Of a stretch of DNA of 64,000 nucleotides, positions 25,189 through 35,613 are shown one piece after another. The stretch is from Rotaria sp. Silwood1. Taxonomy: Eukaryota; Rotifera; Eurotatoria; Philodinida; Philodinidae. Numbering within the stretch: the stretch's first letter is position 1; every line of letters begins with the position of its first letter. The notes under the pieces were generated by a model, which had not been told where the DNA came from, made no database searches, and was given only the letters and a program-made list of their open reading frames with translations. Where the stretch lies: contig CAJNOP010000098.1 in assembly GCA_905250075.1 (NCBI GenBank), positions 605,768 through 669,767 of the forward strand, given 5' to 3'. The translations under genes and the position numbers were made by a program.

Positions 25189-26156
25189 ATGGCAATCAAA
25201 TGCACATCGTGTGGTGAACGCATTGCATCATCCTCTATTGTTTACAAGTGCCGTCAATGTGTCAATCATTTCGTTTGTCAGTCATGTGAAAAAAAGGAAC
25301 ATAATCGAGCAGGTATATTATTTCATCCACTTAGTGAAATGGTTGTACCGTCCTCCAAATCCATTGCTTCTGCTGCAGCATCATCCAAAACTTTAAATAA
25401 TAACGAAACCTTAAGTTCATCTGTAAGAGATCAAGAGAAAAAAAAATGTTCCAGCTCTATTGTGCAAGAAATGTTTTTTCATTGCAGACGTCGTCTAATT
25501 CATCAATATTCGCTAGTGATGATTTTTTGAAAATGTGTATAGCTTATTGTTGTCGTTGTTACCGAGTATTTGGTGCCGAAAAAGAAATAAGTTATCAATG
25601 TCAACAATGTCCAAATAGTTATGGCGTATGCAGTCAATGTTATCCTCTTGTGAATACCTTTCATCCTTCTGTACACACATTCTCCAAAAGTCCAGCAAGC
25701 ACTTGGGAAAAAGTAGCGCATGATTACTACCACTTGGGTGTCACATGTGATGGATGCTCATTAAAATCATTTAATGGGAAGCGTTATCAATGTCAAGAAT
25801 GTCCTCCAAGTTATGACTTATGTGAAAACTGTTTCGGCAAGAAGCATACACATCATCAGTTTAAATACATACAAAATCCCGTATTATATTTTAATAATCA
25901 ACAAACACTCGCTTTGCGAACTTTGGCTTTGGCAGAAAAAAGCGTTGATCGTAATTGGCGCGATCCACTTACAGGCTGGACAAAATCTGACGCTGAACAA
26001 GTGATACAGCAAGCCAAAAAAGAAATACAGTCATATGAAGACGAAATGCGCGAAGTAAATAACAGATTGAAACGAGACTTGGAAGCATCACAACGACGTT
26101 TGGAAGACTCAATTGAAGATTCGCGCAGAAGAATGTTGTGGTCACTTTTAAACTAG
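25189..26156 (+). CDS. Triple ZZ-type zinc-finger protein with C-terminal coiled coil
   Basis: Two exons (25189-25422 and 25488-26156) join in phase 0 to 300 aa. The 65-base intron has GTAAGA and TTGCAG sites. Three ZZ-like fingers are visible. The first (about 4-50) starts IKCTSCGERI with CRQC and CQSC pairs. The second (about 99-145) has CCRC, CQQCPNSYGVCSQC and paired His. The third (about 163-205) has VTCDGC, CQECPPSYDLCENC and HTHH. ZZ domains bind two zinc ions and usually contact protein or N-degron ligands. From about residue 215 the chain is a charged helix (EQVIQQAKKEIQ to SIEDSRRRM) likely to form a coiled coil. A poly(A) signal AATAAA lies at 26261-26266. Codon choice is less A/T-biased than in genes at 14-20 kb. 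No specific orthologue is recognised; a ubiquitin or autophagy adaptor role is only possible. Confidence 0.87.
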
Positions 26157-26490
26157 TAGCATTCTCTAAATACATGTATTACTGAAAAAATACACAAAAG
26201 AAATCTTTGATATTTTATCTTTATTGTAATCCCGATTCATTTATGTATCGTTTTTTCTTTAATAAAGCTTATCTTTGCGTTCGAAACAACAATGTATGAT
26301 TTACTTCGGAATAGAGAAACTAGAAAACCTTTCAGTTAGACTGAAACGCACGTTCTGCGAGGTCACAACAATATAACATTCGACAACTTCCTCTGTTCGA
26401 TTGAAAACTTGATTCTCATTGACTGAGTGACTATCTGTATTCTTATAAAAGAAGCTTACAACGTCTAACTAAGACTTGTTGCAGAGGTGA

Positions 26491-26559
26491 CGGGTGTGAG
26501 TGTAGGACTTAGCAAGGATCCCGCTATGCACTTCACATTTACACTTGCACTCACACCCG
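26491..26559. repeat. GC-rich hairpin enclosing GCAAGGATC, copy 1
   Basis: CGGGTGTGAGTG (26491-26502) is exactly inverted at 26548-26559. The loop contains AGCAAGGATC (26511-26520). A similarly built hairpin with the same core lies at 29594-29665, so this looks like a dispersed short element. Its G-rich arm resembles degenerate telomere-type repeats, but that is only a resemblance. Confidence 0.55.
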
Positions 26560-27012
26560 ATATCTTAATGGTGTGGTTAATGCGGATGTGTAAACAAAAG
26601 AAAGACGAAATAGATGAATCAAAAGGAGAACTATTCGAGAATTCTGAGGCTTTTTTACCATTTTCATAATGAGCAATAATGATATTCCGAAGGTCTTACC
26701 TTTTATTTATCAAAAACACTCATCTCTCTAGCAAAAAGTCTCATAATGAACCTTTTAAGGTTCTAAGTTTGAACACCATTTGCTGAAACATTTAAAGTTC
26801 TTGCCAAAGCTTATAGTACTTGTTTCGGTTCCGCAGTTTCTGACAAAAACCTTTCTAAATTCAAGTCTTTTTCGCAAAAACTTACAAAGATTCAGAATAT
26901 TATACAAAAATCTAGAACTCTAAAACAGGCAATATGACATCTTTTTTCAAAGAACAACACAATTCAGCGATGTTTTTAATGTAAAACAAACAATTTAAGG
27001 TTTTATAATTTG

Positions 27013-27690
27013 TTAGTACTGACACACACTACCGGCAAAGAGTATCTTCTCCTTGGATCTTAAGTGCTATAAGAAGTAAACGTTTGAAAAATCTGTTGCA
27101 GGTAGTACATAAAAAATATAGACCAACAGTAACATCAGCGTCAAAATCCGTCAAGTTAGAAGCAAGCTACAATAGATAGCGTTCATAATTACGGTAAAAA
27201 CCGTTCGAAAACGATGCGTCATTTTTGTCTCGTGAAGTGCTTGCTTTTGAAACTTTCAGAAAACAATAGTAGAACAATTCCTGAAAATTTCAAAATTGGT
27301 TCATCAAACTATCGTTGAGTCTTTGATCACTCAATTGAATTCTATACTTTGTTTTTGTATATCTATGCTTTCAGTAAAAGTGGCCTAGTTCGTTGGTAGC
27401 TTTATGAACTTCGGCAAAATTTATACCAGAAATAGCTAAAGTATAGAACTACAAAATGAGAGATTGAACGGTTCGAGAAGTTTATCTGTTCTGAAATTAC
27501 GAAATTCACAGCGATCGTAGGCACCACCTGTTGTAACTACTTTCTAGATTAAATGATTTTGGCGCTGATGTTACTGCTGATGTACGTTGTCTATGAACTA
27601 CATGTAGAGGAATTTTCAGAAGTCTAACTTTCATTTGAACTAAGATTCGAGGGGTAATACTTTAGGTCAGTAGTATATATAATATGCATA
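27013..27690. repeat. Diverged inverted repeat of about 680 bases
   Basis: The left arm (about 27013-27230) and the reverse complement of the right arm (about 27480-27690) share AGTAACATCAGCG(T/C)CAAAATC, a block near TACTGAC...AGTAT, and CTTGGATCTTA against CTCGAATCTTA. The arms differ at many positions. The spacer of about 250 bases holds no convincing open frame. It is likely an old foldback transposon remnant. Confidence 0.62.
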
Positions 27691-27966
27691 ACAATATCAT
27701 TCGTTGATTAAAATTTCGTGTTGGCTTTTGATAATTTTTTTTTTTTGATAACCTCATATCTTCACTTTCATTCTCATGCTTACGAGAATATGAGATGGTG
27801 ATTAAGATAGAGAAGTAAATAAAGTTTATCGTTCGTCACTCAAGATATATTCGAGTTCTTCACTCGTGTCACAGCATACATTCACATCTTGTTATCTTAT
27901 GATGAGAGTGCACATTTTGGTCGACAGCATATTATCATATTGTCCGTTTTTCTTTATTTTCAGAAC

Positions 27967-28779
27967 ATGCCGTTCAGTTTCGTAGAGCGTCTATTTCCAA
28001 AAGGAAAGTATGACAAACATCGTATGCGTATTTTTGCATTGACCATCTCGTGGATTAGCATAATCTACAATGGTATTGAAGGTGGTGTGTCTATTGGACT
28101 TGGTGCTGATGTCGTTGCACGAGCGCTGATCGTTTTTGGTATTCAATCGTTGGTGGAAGTACTTTCAGCTGCACTGGTCGTTTACCGCTTTCGTAAAGAA
28201 CTCCAGAGTAATTCAACCATCAATCTAGTTCTTGAGAGACGAGCTACTCTTGGGATCGGTATTTTATTTATTTTCTTAACTCTCGGCACTTGGGCTGCCT
28301 CGATTGTAGCTCTTGTTACACATGCAGAACCTGACTCTTCGAAACCTTCTCTCATTGTTGCGGCTGCTTCACTTGTATGCATGCTATTTGTCTGGTTACC
28401 TAAACCATGGATCGCTACTGAACTCAATAGTTCTGTTATGCGTGGCGAAGCAGCCTGCTCTCTTGCATGCATTTATCTTACCATTGTCCTTTTTATCGGC
28501 AGTTTAGTGTACAAATTATGGCATGGTGGATGGTGGATTGATAGCGCAATCGCCATTGTGCTCGGTTTCTTCTTCTGTCATGAAGGATGGGAAATGATTG
28601 CATGGGCTCGAAATAAGGATTTCAATGGAGGCTGTTGCAAGACTTGTTCTTCTCCTGATATTCCTACTTCGTTTTCCAATCCTCAGATCATCACATCTGC
28701 TACTGACTGTGAAAAAACAGAAAAATGCGACTGTTGCACCAATAACACAGGACACATTGCAAAGGATAGCTGCATTTGA
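27967..28779 (+). CDS. TMEM163/cation-diffusion-facilitator-like transporter
   Basis: A single coding exon of 270 aa with six hydrophobic segments. The start is put at 27967 because TTTTCAG ends three bases upstream of ATG, which suggests a 5' UTR intron. An in-frame ATG at 27889 would add 26 residues. The first helix has IIYNGIEGGVSI. The second reads FGIQSLVEVLSAALVVYRF, where bacterial relatives usually have FGxDS(x)IEV; Gln60 replaces the Asp while Glu64 remains. The fifth has WWIDSAIAIVLGFFFCHEGWE with the expected Asp. The family moves zinc or other divalent cations across membranes. The Cys-rich tail (GGCCKTC and KCDCC) could bind metal. Base composition is clearly more balanced than in the genes at 14-20 kb, and there are no coding introns. 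Both a TMEM163 orthologue and a transferred bacterial gene are possible. Confidence 0.85.
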   Translation: MPFSFVERLFPKGKYDKHRMRIFALTISWISIIYNGIEGGVSIGLGADVVARALIVFGIQSLVEVLSAALVVYRFRKELQSNSTINLVLERRATLGIGILFIFLTLGTWAASIVALVTHAEPDSSKPSLIVAAASLVCMLFVWLPKPWIATELNSSVMRGEAACSLACIYLTIVLFIGSLVYKLWHGGWWIDSAIAIVLGFFFCHEGWEMIAWARNKDFNGGCCKTCSSPDIPTSFSNPQIITSATDCEKTEKCDCCTNNTGHIAKDSCI

Positions 28780-30240
28780 AAAACATAGCCTTCTTACAAT
28801 ACTTTAAACAGTATCGTTTATCACCTCTATGTAACCATTCTTTTGGACCCGCGGCATCATTATAGTCTTTCCCTTGTGCATAGTCATTCTTGAAACTTAG
28901 TAATATTTCGGTTGTTATCTTCCTTGTTCATTTCATGTTGGCGAATCAATTCATTCAATCATAAATGTGTACAAACTGGTTAAACGAAATACGACTCACT
29001 TCAAGAATATCTACACCCGAGAGTGTATATGATTGCTATAAAAAGCTATTTATGAAACAGCTTGTTCGATTGAACTAAGTTGGGCATTGGCCGATGACTG
29101 CTAGGCAAAATAGCCAGTATGTGAGATTTTCGTTAGGATTCGGTTCTTTCCTTCAAAAGAACTATGATCACTTAGTGAACCAATTTAATTGTCGCTCAGA
29201 AAATTCAAATGAATTGGAATTCATATATGAAAGTTTTTCTGAGATGGTGGTATTTTTAGTTCCAACAACAAGAAGAAAGCCTATTCAATATGCCTAGTAG
29301 TCTAAAACTGCATTCTATTGCAGTTTGTCACCCTAATTTGTCACTAAAAATCGAATAATAACTTCGACACACGTCACAATTGGTTTGAATCGAAAGACAA
29401 ATTTTGACTACAATAGTTGTTGGCAGAGCAATCATTCTTGAAACAGTATTTCTGACACAACCACGATCAAAACAATTTTAGGATATGAGCAGCACAATAT
29501 CTCTTTTAGATGAAAACTAAATTCAAGAAATCTATGAGAGATGGATTCGTAAGAACTGATAGGCAGAAAGAACTTAAACAGTGTGCGTGCGAGTGTGGGT
29601 ATGAAACATGGCAAGGATCTCACCATACATTGATGCTCACACACACACACACACCCATACCCACAACGATACCCTTTATTTTTATACGAGAATTCATCGT
29701 CATAGATAGAATGTACATATACAATAATCGACATAGAAATCTTCTTAGTTGTGACAGCAGAAAAGTCATTAAAATAAAACGAACCATTCATAAGCAAAAC
29801 TAATGAGAAGTTCAACCTGATCGGTCAACCAATCCATCAGATTTCACCCATGATGAATAATAAGGATCTCTATTGCTCATAATGAGTTAGAGTAGAAAGA
29901 AACAAAACTCTACTGTGAACAGTATGTTGAGGTTTTCATGACACATTTATATTTCTCTACATGGTGTTAAATTGTAATTAGTTGCGGCCATTGTGATACA
30001 AACGTGGGTAGCAGTGTTATAAATTCCAAATTTAGTATAGCTGAGCTGGATTCAAGAAGAGATTCATCATACGATGATGTTTATCATGGAAACTGTAGTT
30101 AATCAATGTCTACACTTCCCAGTATAATTCTGTGACTTGCAATCGGTGATACCCTCTCTTGTTTAAGCAAAGCTGATTTTTAAAGTAGGCTATGAAATAA
30201 TTATTTATCTGAAGTTTATAGTGAATGAACAAATATATGT
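28780..30240. other. Intergenic, with a CA-rich hairpin
   Basis: No gene recognised. An open frame at 29094-29294 (67 codons) has fair composition but no domain and no supporting splice partners. A hairpin with a CA run lies at 29594-29665. The interval lies between the stops of the convergent transporter and ARM-TIR-SAM genes. Confidence 0.45.
29594..29665. repeat. Hairpin with CA run enclosing GCAAGGATC, copy 2
   Basis: TGTGGGTATG (29594-29603) is exactly inverted at 29656-29665. The loop carries GCAAGGATCT (29611-29620) and a (CA)n run at about 29638-29653. It shares the GCAAGGATC core and general build with the hairpin at 26491-26559. The arm contains TGTGGG, the telomeric unit reported for bdelloid rotifers, but only once, so this may be chance. 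Confidence 0.5.
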
Positions 30241-33200
30241 CTACATCATAAGACACATGGCTGCAGAGTCATTTTCCTTTTTTCGCTCGTTTGCTGTTGT
30301 CGATTGGACAAGGCTTTGCTGATGTTTATCGTATATGCTTCGAAAACGAGCTAGTTCAACCACCGACAAAGACTGATTGGTTCGTCGAAGTGAATCCTCT
30401 TGAAGAAATGTTAACATTTGTTGAGGATTTACTTTAGTAAGATACTCATTGAAATAGATCAAACTTCGTCCATCATAATCACAAAGAAGACGAGCCATGT
30501 GCACGAGATTATGATCAATCAACCACTGTGACACTTGTACCTGGGACCAATCAAGTACATTATCTGGAAGCACAGATGGCAGAGATGTTGATAACTGTAC
30601 CGGTGAACTGAAGCTTACTTCGTCAGATTCTTGGTTAACTTCCACAATCCGTTTAGGAGTATCATAGAAACGTGGAGTTTTGATTTCTTTCATTAATGCA
30701 TCGAAAGCTTGTGGAAAATCGTATTTCGTAAAGTCAACGTAGTATAATTGTCCGATAAGAAACAAAAGCCAACCATCTGGTTTGTAGTGTTTTTGTAAAC
30801 GAATAGGAACAATTTTGAGTTGACGCTGAAATGCATAATCTGCTTCTGCTCGACAATAGCTACTACGTCTATAGCTTTCACTCATACAAATGATAATTGT
30901 TTTTGAATGTTCAATAGCGTGTGCCATTGTATCCATGACATTGCCATGCATTTGATCAAAATCAATCCATACTCGAAATCCTTTTCGAGTAAGTTCTTCG
31001 TAGAGTTCTTGGCAAATTTTTTTTTCGACGTGTGAATAGCTGATCATAATATCAAATGTTATTCCGAGGTTTTTCTCTGATAGTGCATATTCATCATGAT
31101 TCAATTCCAAATTCCAAAAGATTCCATGGGCAATCTTACGCATTTTCTCATCATGACAATCTTTTTCGAGCTGAACTAATTTGTGCATAAAGACTTGATC
31201 AATTCGAAGTTGCTCTCGGATTCTACTGTTGAATGATAGAGCCCACATAATTTCATAAATGATAGGATAACGATCACACATTTGTATTAGAAATGGTAAC
31301 TTCTTCGAATGAGCTATTTGATGCTGAACCGAATCGTTGCTTGATAGGATTAAAAATCCTGAGCAATAATACAGATGCAATATAAAATATTAATTCATCG
31401 ATTCTTAACTGTTATAGAAAACTAAAAGAGATCTCTACCTTAACGTTTGACCTTTTGAATTTCATTTGGAAATTGGAAGGACACATGATATTATCCCTCT
31501 CCTCCCCATTAGAAGATCTTACCTTAATTAATTAATTAATTTCTCGAGATAGTGGAATTTTAAGATTAGTATATTTACATCAAACTATGGCTAATTTTCA
31601 GGATTTTGAGCTGAAAATCTTAGAACTTTAAGATATTTTCTGAAATCTTCAAAATCGTTTTGGTTTTCTGAAACCACTTTTTAAGCTAAAAATTATGAAA
31701 ATAAAAAAGGCATCACAGATGACGCTCCTGAAAGCTTTGTATTTTTGAACACAGTAGAAGAACTGAGTCTATCTAATGCTGAGCATTCATTTTTTTCCGT
31801 AGGAAAGTTCATATTTTACTTCGAATGGCTACAATTCTGAAGGACGGATTGCGAAGATGAGTGATACTTCGTCGATTACTAAAACACTAGTTTTTCTCAA
31901 TCGCTAATCAATAATGGGGACTCTACGAGTCCAAAGTGGTACTCATAAAGGCGTTCTATCGAGTGTTCAACCGCTTTCTGATTGAGAATAACTTAAAGCG
32001 ATGGACCGTGTTTTCGAAGTGCGACTTAAAACTTCGAATAAATAAAGTTCTCAACACTACTAATGTACTGTGGACATTTCACGGATGTTTGTATTTCCTA
32101 TTCTAAAACATGAATAGAGAACACTTTCTGATAAAATGAAACATTCTTATTGTGTTCATATTCAAAGTAGAAAATACAATGATCTACAAAAATCTCATAA
32201 TGATCTAATGTTATTCAAAGATTTATTTGTACAAATTTTGGAATTGTACTTAGATTGTTAAGGTGGCATAAGGATAATTATGCTTTTATATTAATAAAAT
32301 CGATTTCTCCAATACAAATGCTCAAACAAATGAAGACTGTTACACTTTAGTAGTACTCAACATAATCTCAATCAGACAGCGATCGAACGATTCTGGACAC
32401 TCTCAAATCGAAACATATATTTTCTACATTTTCAGCGCTACTATGTTAATCAATCTACATTTTAATCATGATTCTGCGAAGATTGTTTGAATACTCTTTC
32501 AGAAATATTCGAAAGAAAACTCTTACTTACTATTCAAAAGGTTTGAAACAGGCATCTGTTGATATTTTTGCGATGGATGATTCCATGCTTGTTCAAGAAT
32601 ATTCATAAAGAGCTGAAACATATTATTGACAACTTTCATTTCTTTCAAGTCTTCATCAGATAGAATTCGAGAAAGTATGGCATATGCACATAGACAAATT
32701 CGATCGAAAGATGATGTTTCAGCTACCGAAACTAGTGTGTCCAACAATGATGTATTTGAACGGGTGAAACAGCCTAAATTTTCTATATCCAATGAAGTTA
32801 ATAATAACAATAGATTAGATTCAAGAAGCATTGTTTCTTCATTGCTCCATTCAACTGTAATACGTTCATGAAATGGTGTGTAATTGACAATGTGAATGAG
32901 CGCTTGTACGAATTCGTACGCTTTTTCCTCACAAGGAAGAAGTATTTTAATATGTGATGTCATATTAGTATCCCACCAACAGCACGAAGCAACAAAGCTA
33001 CTCAGATGGGCAACACATGCGAGGAGTTCGACAGTCCATGAACTGACATTGCGACTTTGGACAAGCATCATTTGAAAATAATCATCTGCGAGATGTTCAA
33101 GGATTTGTCCACCAGTATATGGAAAATGTTGAACATTGGCAAAAATGTAGACTTTTATCGAGAGTGAACATGTTTTTATGTAGAATAACTGCTTTGGACT

Positions 33201-33764
33201 GAAGATAGTTTGGGATAGATTCGGTTGATGAAGTTGAATCAAGTATAACTTAAACTGCTCTGCCATAATAAAGTTACATTCAATGCGTTGATTGATTTGC
33301 ATGATCGCAGGCCATTTCACGAATTGAACATGGTCATATATGAAATATGAAAGGACATCGAACCATTGACTGGCTATCACCCATAGCGGATCATCTTCAG
33401 CGATAGTTGCTTCGATTCTGTCGAATACTGCATTGATCCACTCGACAACATCAGGAATGAGAAGAGATGCTTTTATGTTAGCTTCGACATTGACATTTCG
33501 AAGTAGTTCTCTATTAAAGGATACCATTGTTTGAAGCAAGTCTGCATAGTAATTGTTATCACTCCAATGGAGACAACCTTTGCTAAGCTCTTGCCATGTC
33601 CAATGTTCAATTATGAGTAACTGTGGCAATGATTCTGAGACAAACGACGATAACGATTCAGAAGTTTGCTTGTCAAGAAGATATCTGATGTTGTATAGTG
33701 TCTCGCTAGAAGGTGATGTGCAGATAAGTGCTGTAGCAAGCTGTTCAATATCGTTTTCTATCAT
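30241..33764 (-). CDS. ARM-TIR-SAM protein (SARM1-like domains, different order)
   Basis: Two exons (32531-33764 and 30241-31358) join in phase to 783 aa across a 1.17-kb intron with a strong GTAAGTAAG donor and CTCAG acceptor. Residues 1-500 are helical and armadillo-like (for example the segment around QHQIAHSKKLPFLIQMC). A TIR domain covers about 511-639: FDIMISYSHVEKK, the FRVWIDFDQMHG strand and loop, and SYCRAEADYAF with Glu583 at the place of the catalytic Glu of NADase TIRs. A SAM domain covers about 680-758 (WSQVQVSQWLIDHNL to ARFRSIY). In SARM1 the order is ARM-SAM-SAM-TIR and the ARM part restrains TIR NAD+ cleavage. Here TIR comes before a single SAM. NAD+ cleavage or an immune or cell-death role is inferred. 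The start at 33764 is the first in-frame ATG. Confidence 0.9.
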
Positions 33765-35098
33765 TGTTTTTGTAAGTTTTTTGTTTCACAACAGGGATAT
33801 CAAACGTAATATATCACAAGGACGCAATTTTCGTCACTATTTAATATACAACACGTACGTCTTTCCTTATACAATACGCATGATATCCTTTTTTCTCTCG
33901 TTCTTGCTTTTATGTCATTACATTACTATTATGAGACACCAAACAAGTAGGTAGTGCTGACGTATATTTTACTGTCATGTAATAATATCGTTTGCTTATT
34001 CATTAATCTTACCTGTATCAAAGACATAGAGTGAAGATTAAAATCCCTATACAGAAAGAAAGTAGATAAGGGAGGCAAAACACATGACAAGGAAAGCCTA
34101 AAGGAAAGACAAAAGAAAAATAAACATAGTGGCAATACCTGATCATTTGATTTCATTCGTTCACCGTCGAATACCAATATAGTGCTGTGCTCAGGATGTC
34201 GCCTTCGATCAAGAAAAGCCAGTAGCGATAACACTTATCATATATCCCATAAGTGGTATTTAGCTTCGTCTGCAACTTCTACTTCCAGCTTGATGTTTTT
34301 TTACAGCATACTTCTCAGGAGTCTTGTGAGCTTTCTGTCCTCTGATATTTCCAAAAAAATCAATGAATCCAGATATGCATAAAAATTAAATCTTTATCAG
34401 ACAATATTACCTTGTATTGGACTAGTCCAACATTCACGAGAATAGATCAATCTAGTTTTTGAAAATACAGAAGACAAAAAAGCTAAAGTCAACAAGATTG
34501 CATTCTATGCATTTTGACACAGCTAAATCAAAGATAATCATTGATCAATTTGATTCAGTTTCGATGTTTTTTTTCTAGATTTATATTGTGTTGAACTGCA
34601 TCTTGACAGTTCAATACTATTGTCGAAATCTGTGTCGCATGTAAATGTCCTTTGCAGCGAAAAACCGAAACATAGGGATCGTAATCCATCGGGAAGAATC
34701 TCAATTTGTCAATATAGATAAGAAAACAAGAAAGAGAGCGTAGTTTTCTGTAGGATGTAGGCGGGTGAGTGAGTGAAATGAATGTCGGACTATTCTCTTA
34801 AATCAACCAACCTTACAGTTTTTTGTTCCTGTACTAGTACACTAAATAAATGTTAATAAATGATTTTGCAGCTTCTTTTGTTTTACTATCATCATGTCAC
34901 ATGTGATTACCAAGGTTCAAAAAGAATTCAAATTTTCTTCATTCAACGTTTATAATTAAATAAGGTTTTTCAGGGAATTTTCGTTCAAATAAAAAGACAC
35001 AAAGACGAAAATAATTTACGATACGCAAATTGAATGAAGTAACGGACAAAATTAATTTTTGAAAGTATCTTGGCCAAATACGGCAAAGCATTGACAGT
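33765..35098. other. Intergenic; one unplaced coding-like segment
   Basis: No complete gene seen. On the minus strand a segment at about 34142-34234 is open, encodes a sequence like LLAFLDRRRHPEHSTILVFD, and ends at a good-looking CAG/GTATTG donor. I could not connect it in frame to either neighbour. It may be a stray exon or pseudogene piece. The rest is A/T-rich without structure. Confidence 0.4.
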
Positions 35099-35613
35099 TC
35101 AGCATAGAACTAATCGTTTGGCAAACAAAGAAATGATCATAAGCAATATATTAGCAATGATCGATGTAGAATGAACTGTTGCTCTATTGCAATTGTCTTT
35201 ATCTGAACAACAATACACTATCCCGATAGAGCCAATACTTGTAGCCGAGCTGCAACTACGATGTGAGCCCTCACGAACTACTATGTTTGTCGAGGGATGA
35301 CCCAATGCCAGTTGATAATATGTTTTCTAATTGATAAAAGGAAACCATAAAAAAATGATGAGCATAGTGTGGGAATGGTCACTTACAAGGCAAGAAATAA
35401 AGTCTGGTTGTGATAAACTACTCAAAGTTGACATATGCAAATTATTAGGATCATCACATGCTGAATTAGTTGCACTTGAACATACAATACAATTTAAGCC
35501 ATCTGTAATGGATATTAATGCTAGACAGATAGAGATTACCGAATATACATATTACTCAAATGAAAGAAATACTTGCTCCATATACCCAGACACAATAAGA
35601 TGAGCAGATTCAT
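35099..35613 (-). CDS. Small secreted or GPI-anchored Ly6/uPAR (three-finger) protein
   Basis: Three exons (35586-35613, 35387-35520, 35099-35326) join in phase to 129 aa. The first coding exon is only 28 bases. A signal peptide MNLLILLCLALISIT is created across the first splice, followed by the mature start DGLNCIVCSS. The cysteine pattern is that of a Ly6/uPAR domain: CIVC near the start, single cysteines, then VYCCSDKDNCN as the diagnostic CC-x4-CN end at about residues 97-105. A hydrophobic tail (SIIANILLMIISLFA) follows, as in GPI-anchored members. Such proteins sit on the outer cell surface and modulate receptors or adhesion. The specific role is unknown. Splice donors (GTATAT, GTAAGT) and acceptors (TCTAG, AATTAG) are reasonable. 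It would be missed by a search for long open frames. Confidence 0.82.

Larger units (their letters stand above)
26157..27966. other. Intergenic, with a hairpin and an inverted repeat
   Basis: After the ZZ gene's poly(A) signal no gene is seen. A GC-richer hairpin (26491-26559) and a long diverged inverted repeat (27013-27690) occupy much of it. A probable 5' UTR intron acceptor (TTTATTTTCAG) lies at 27953-27963, just before the transporter start codon. Confidence 0.5.

Noticed and set aside
25423-25530. Read-through frame of the first ZZ exon past 25422
   Set aside because: A GTAAGA donor and TTGCAG acceptor define a 65-base intron that joins two ZZ-finger frames; the read-through has no finger pattern.
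29094-29297. 67-codon plus frame
   Set aside because: Fair composition but no domain, no splice context and no conserved start region.
34142-34234. Coding-like minus segment ending in a good splice donor
   Set aside because: Could not be joined in frame to the ARM-TIR-SAM gene or to any upstream exon, so it was not called a gene.
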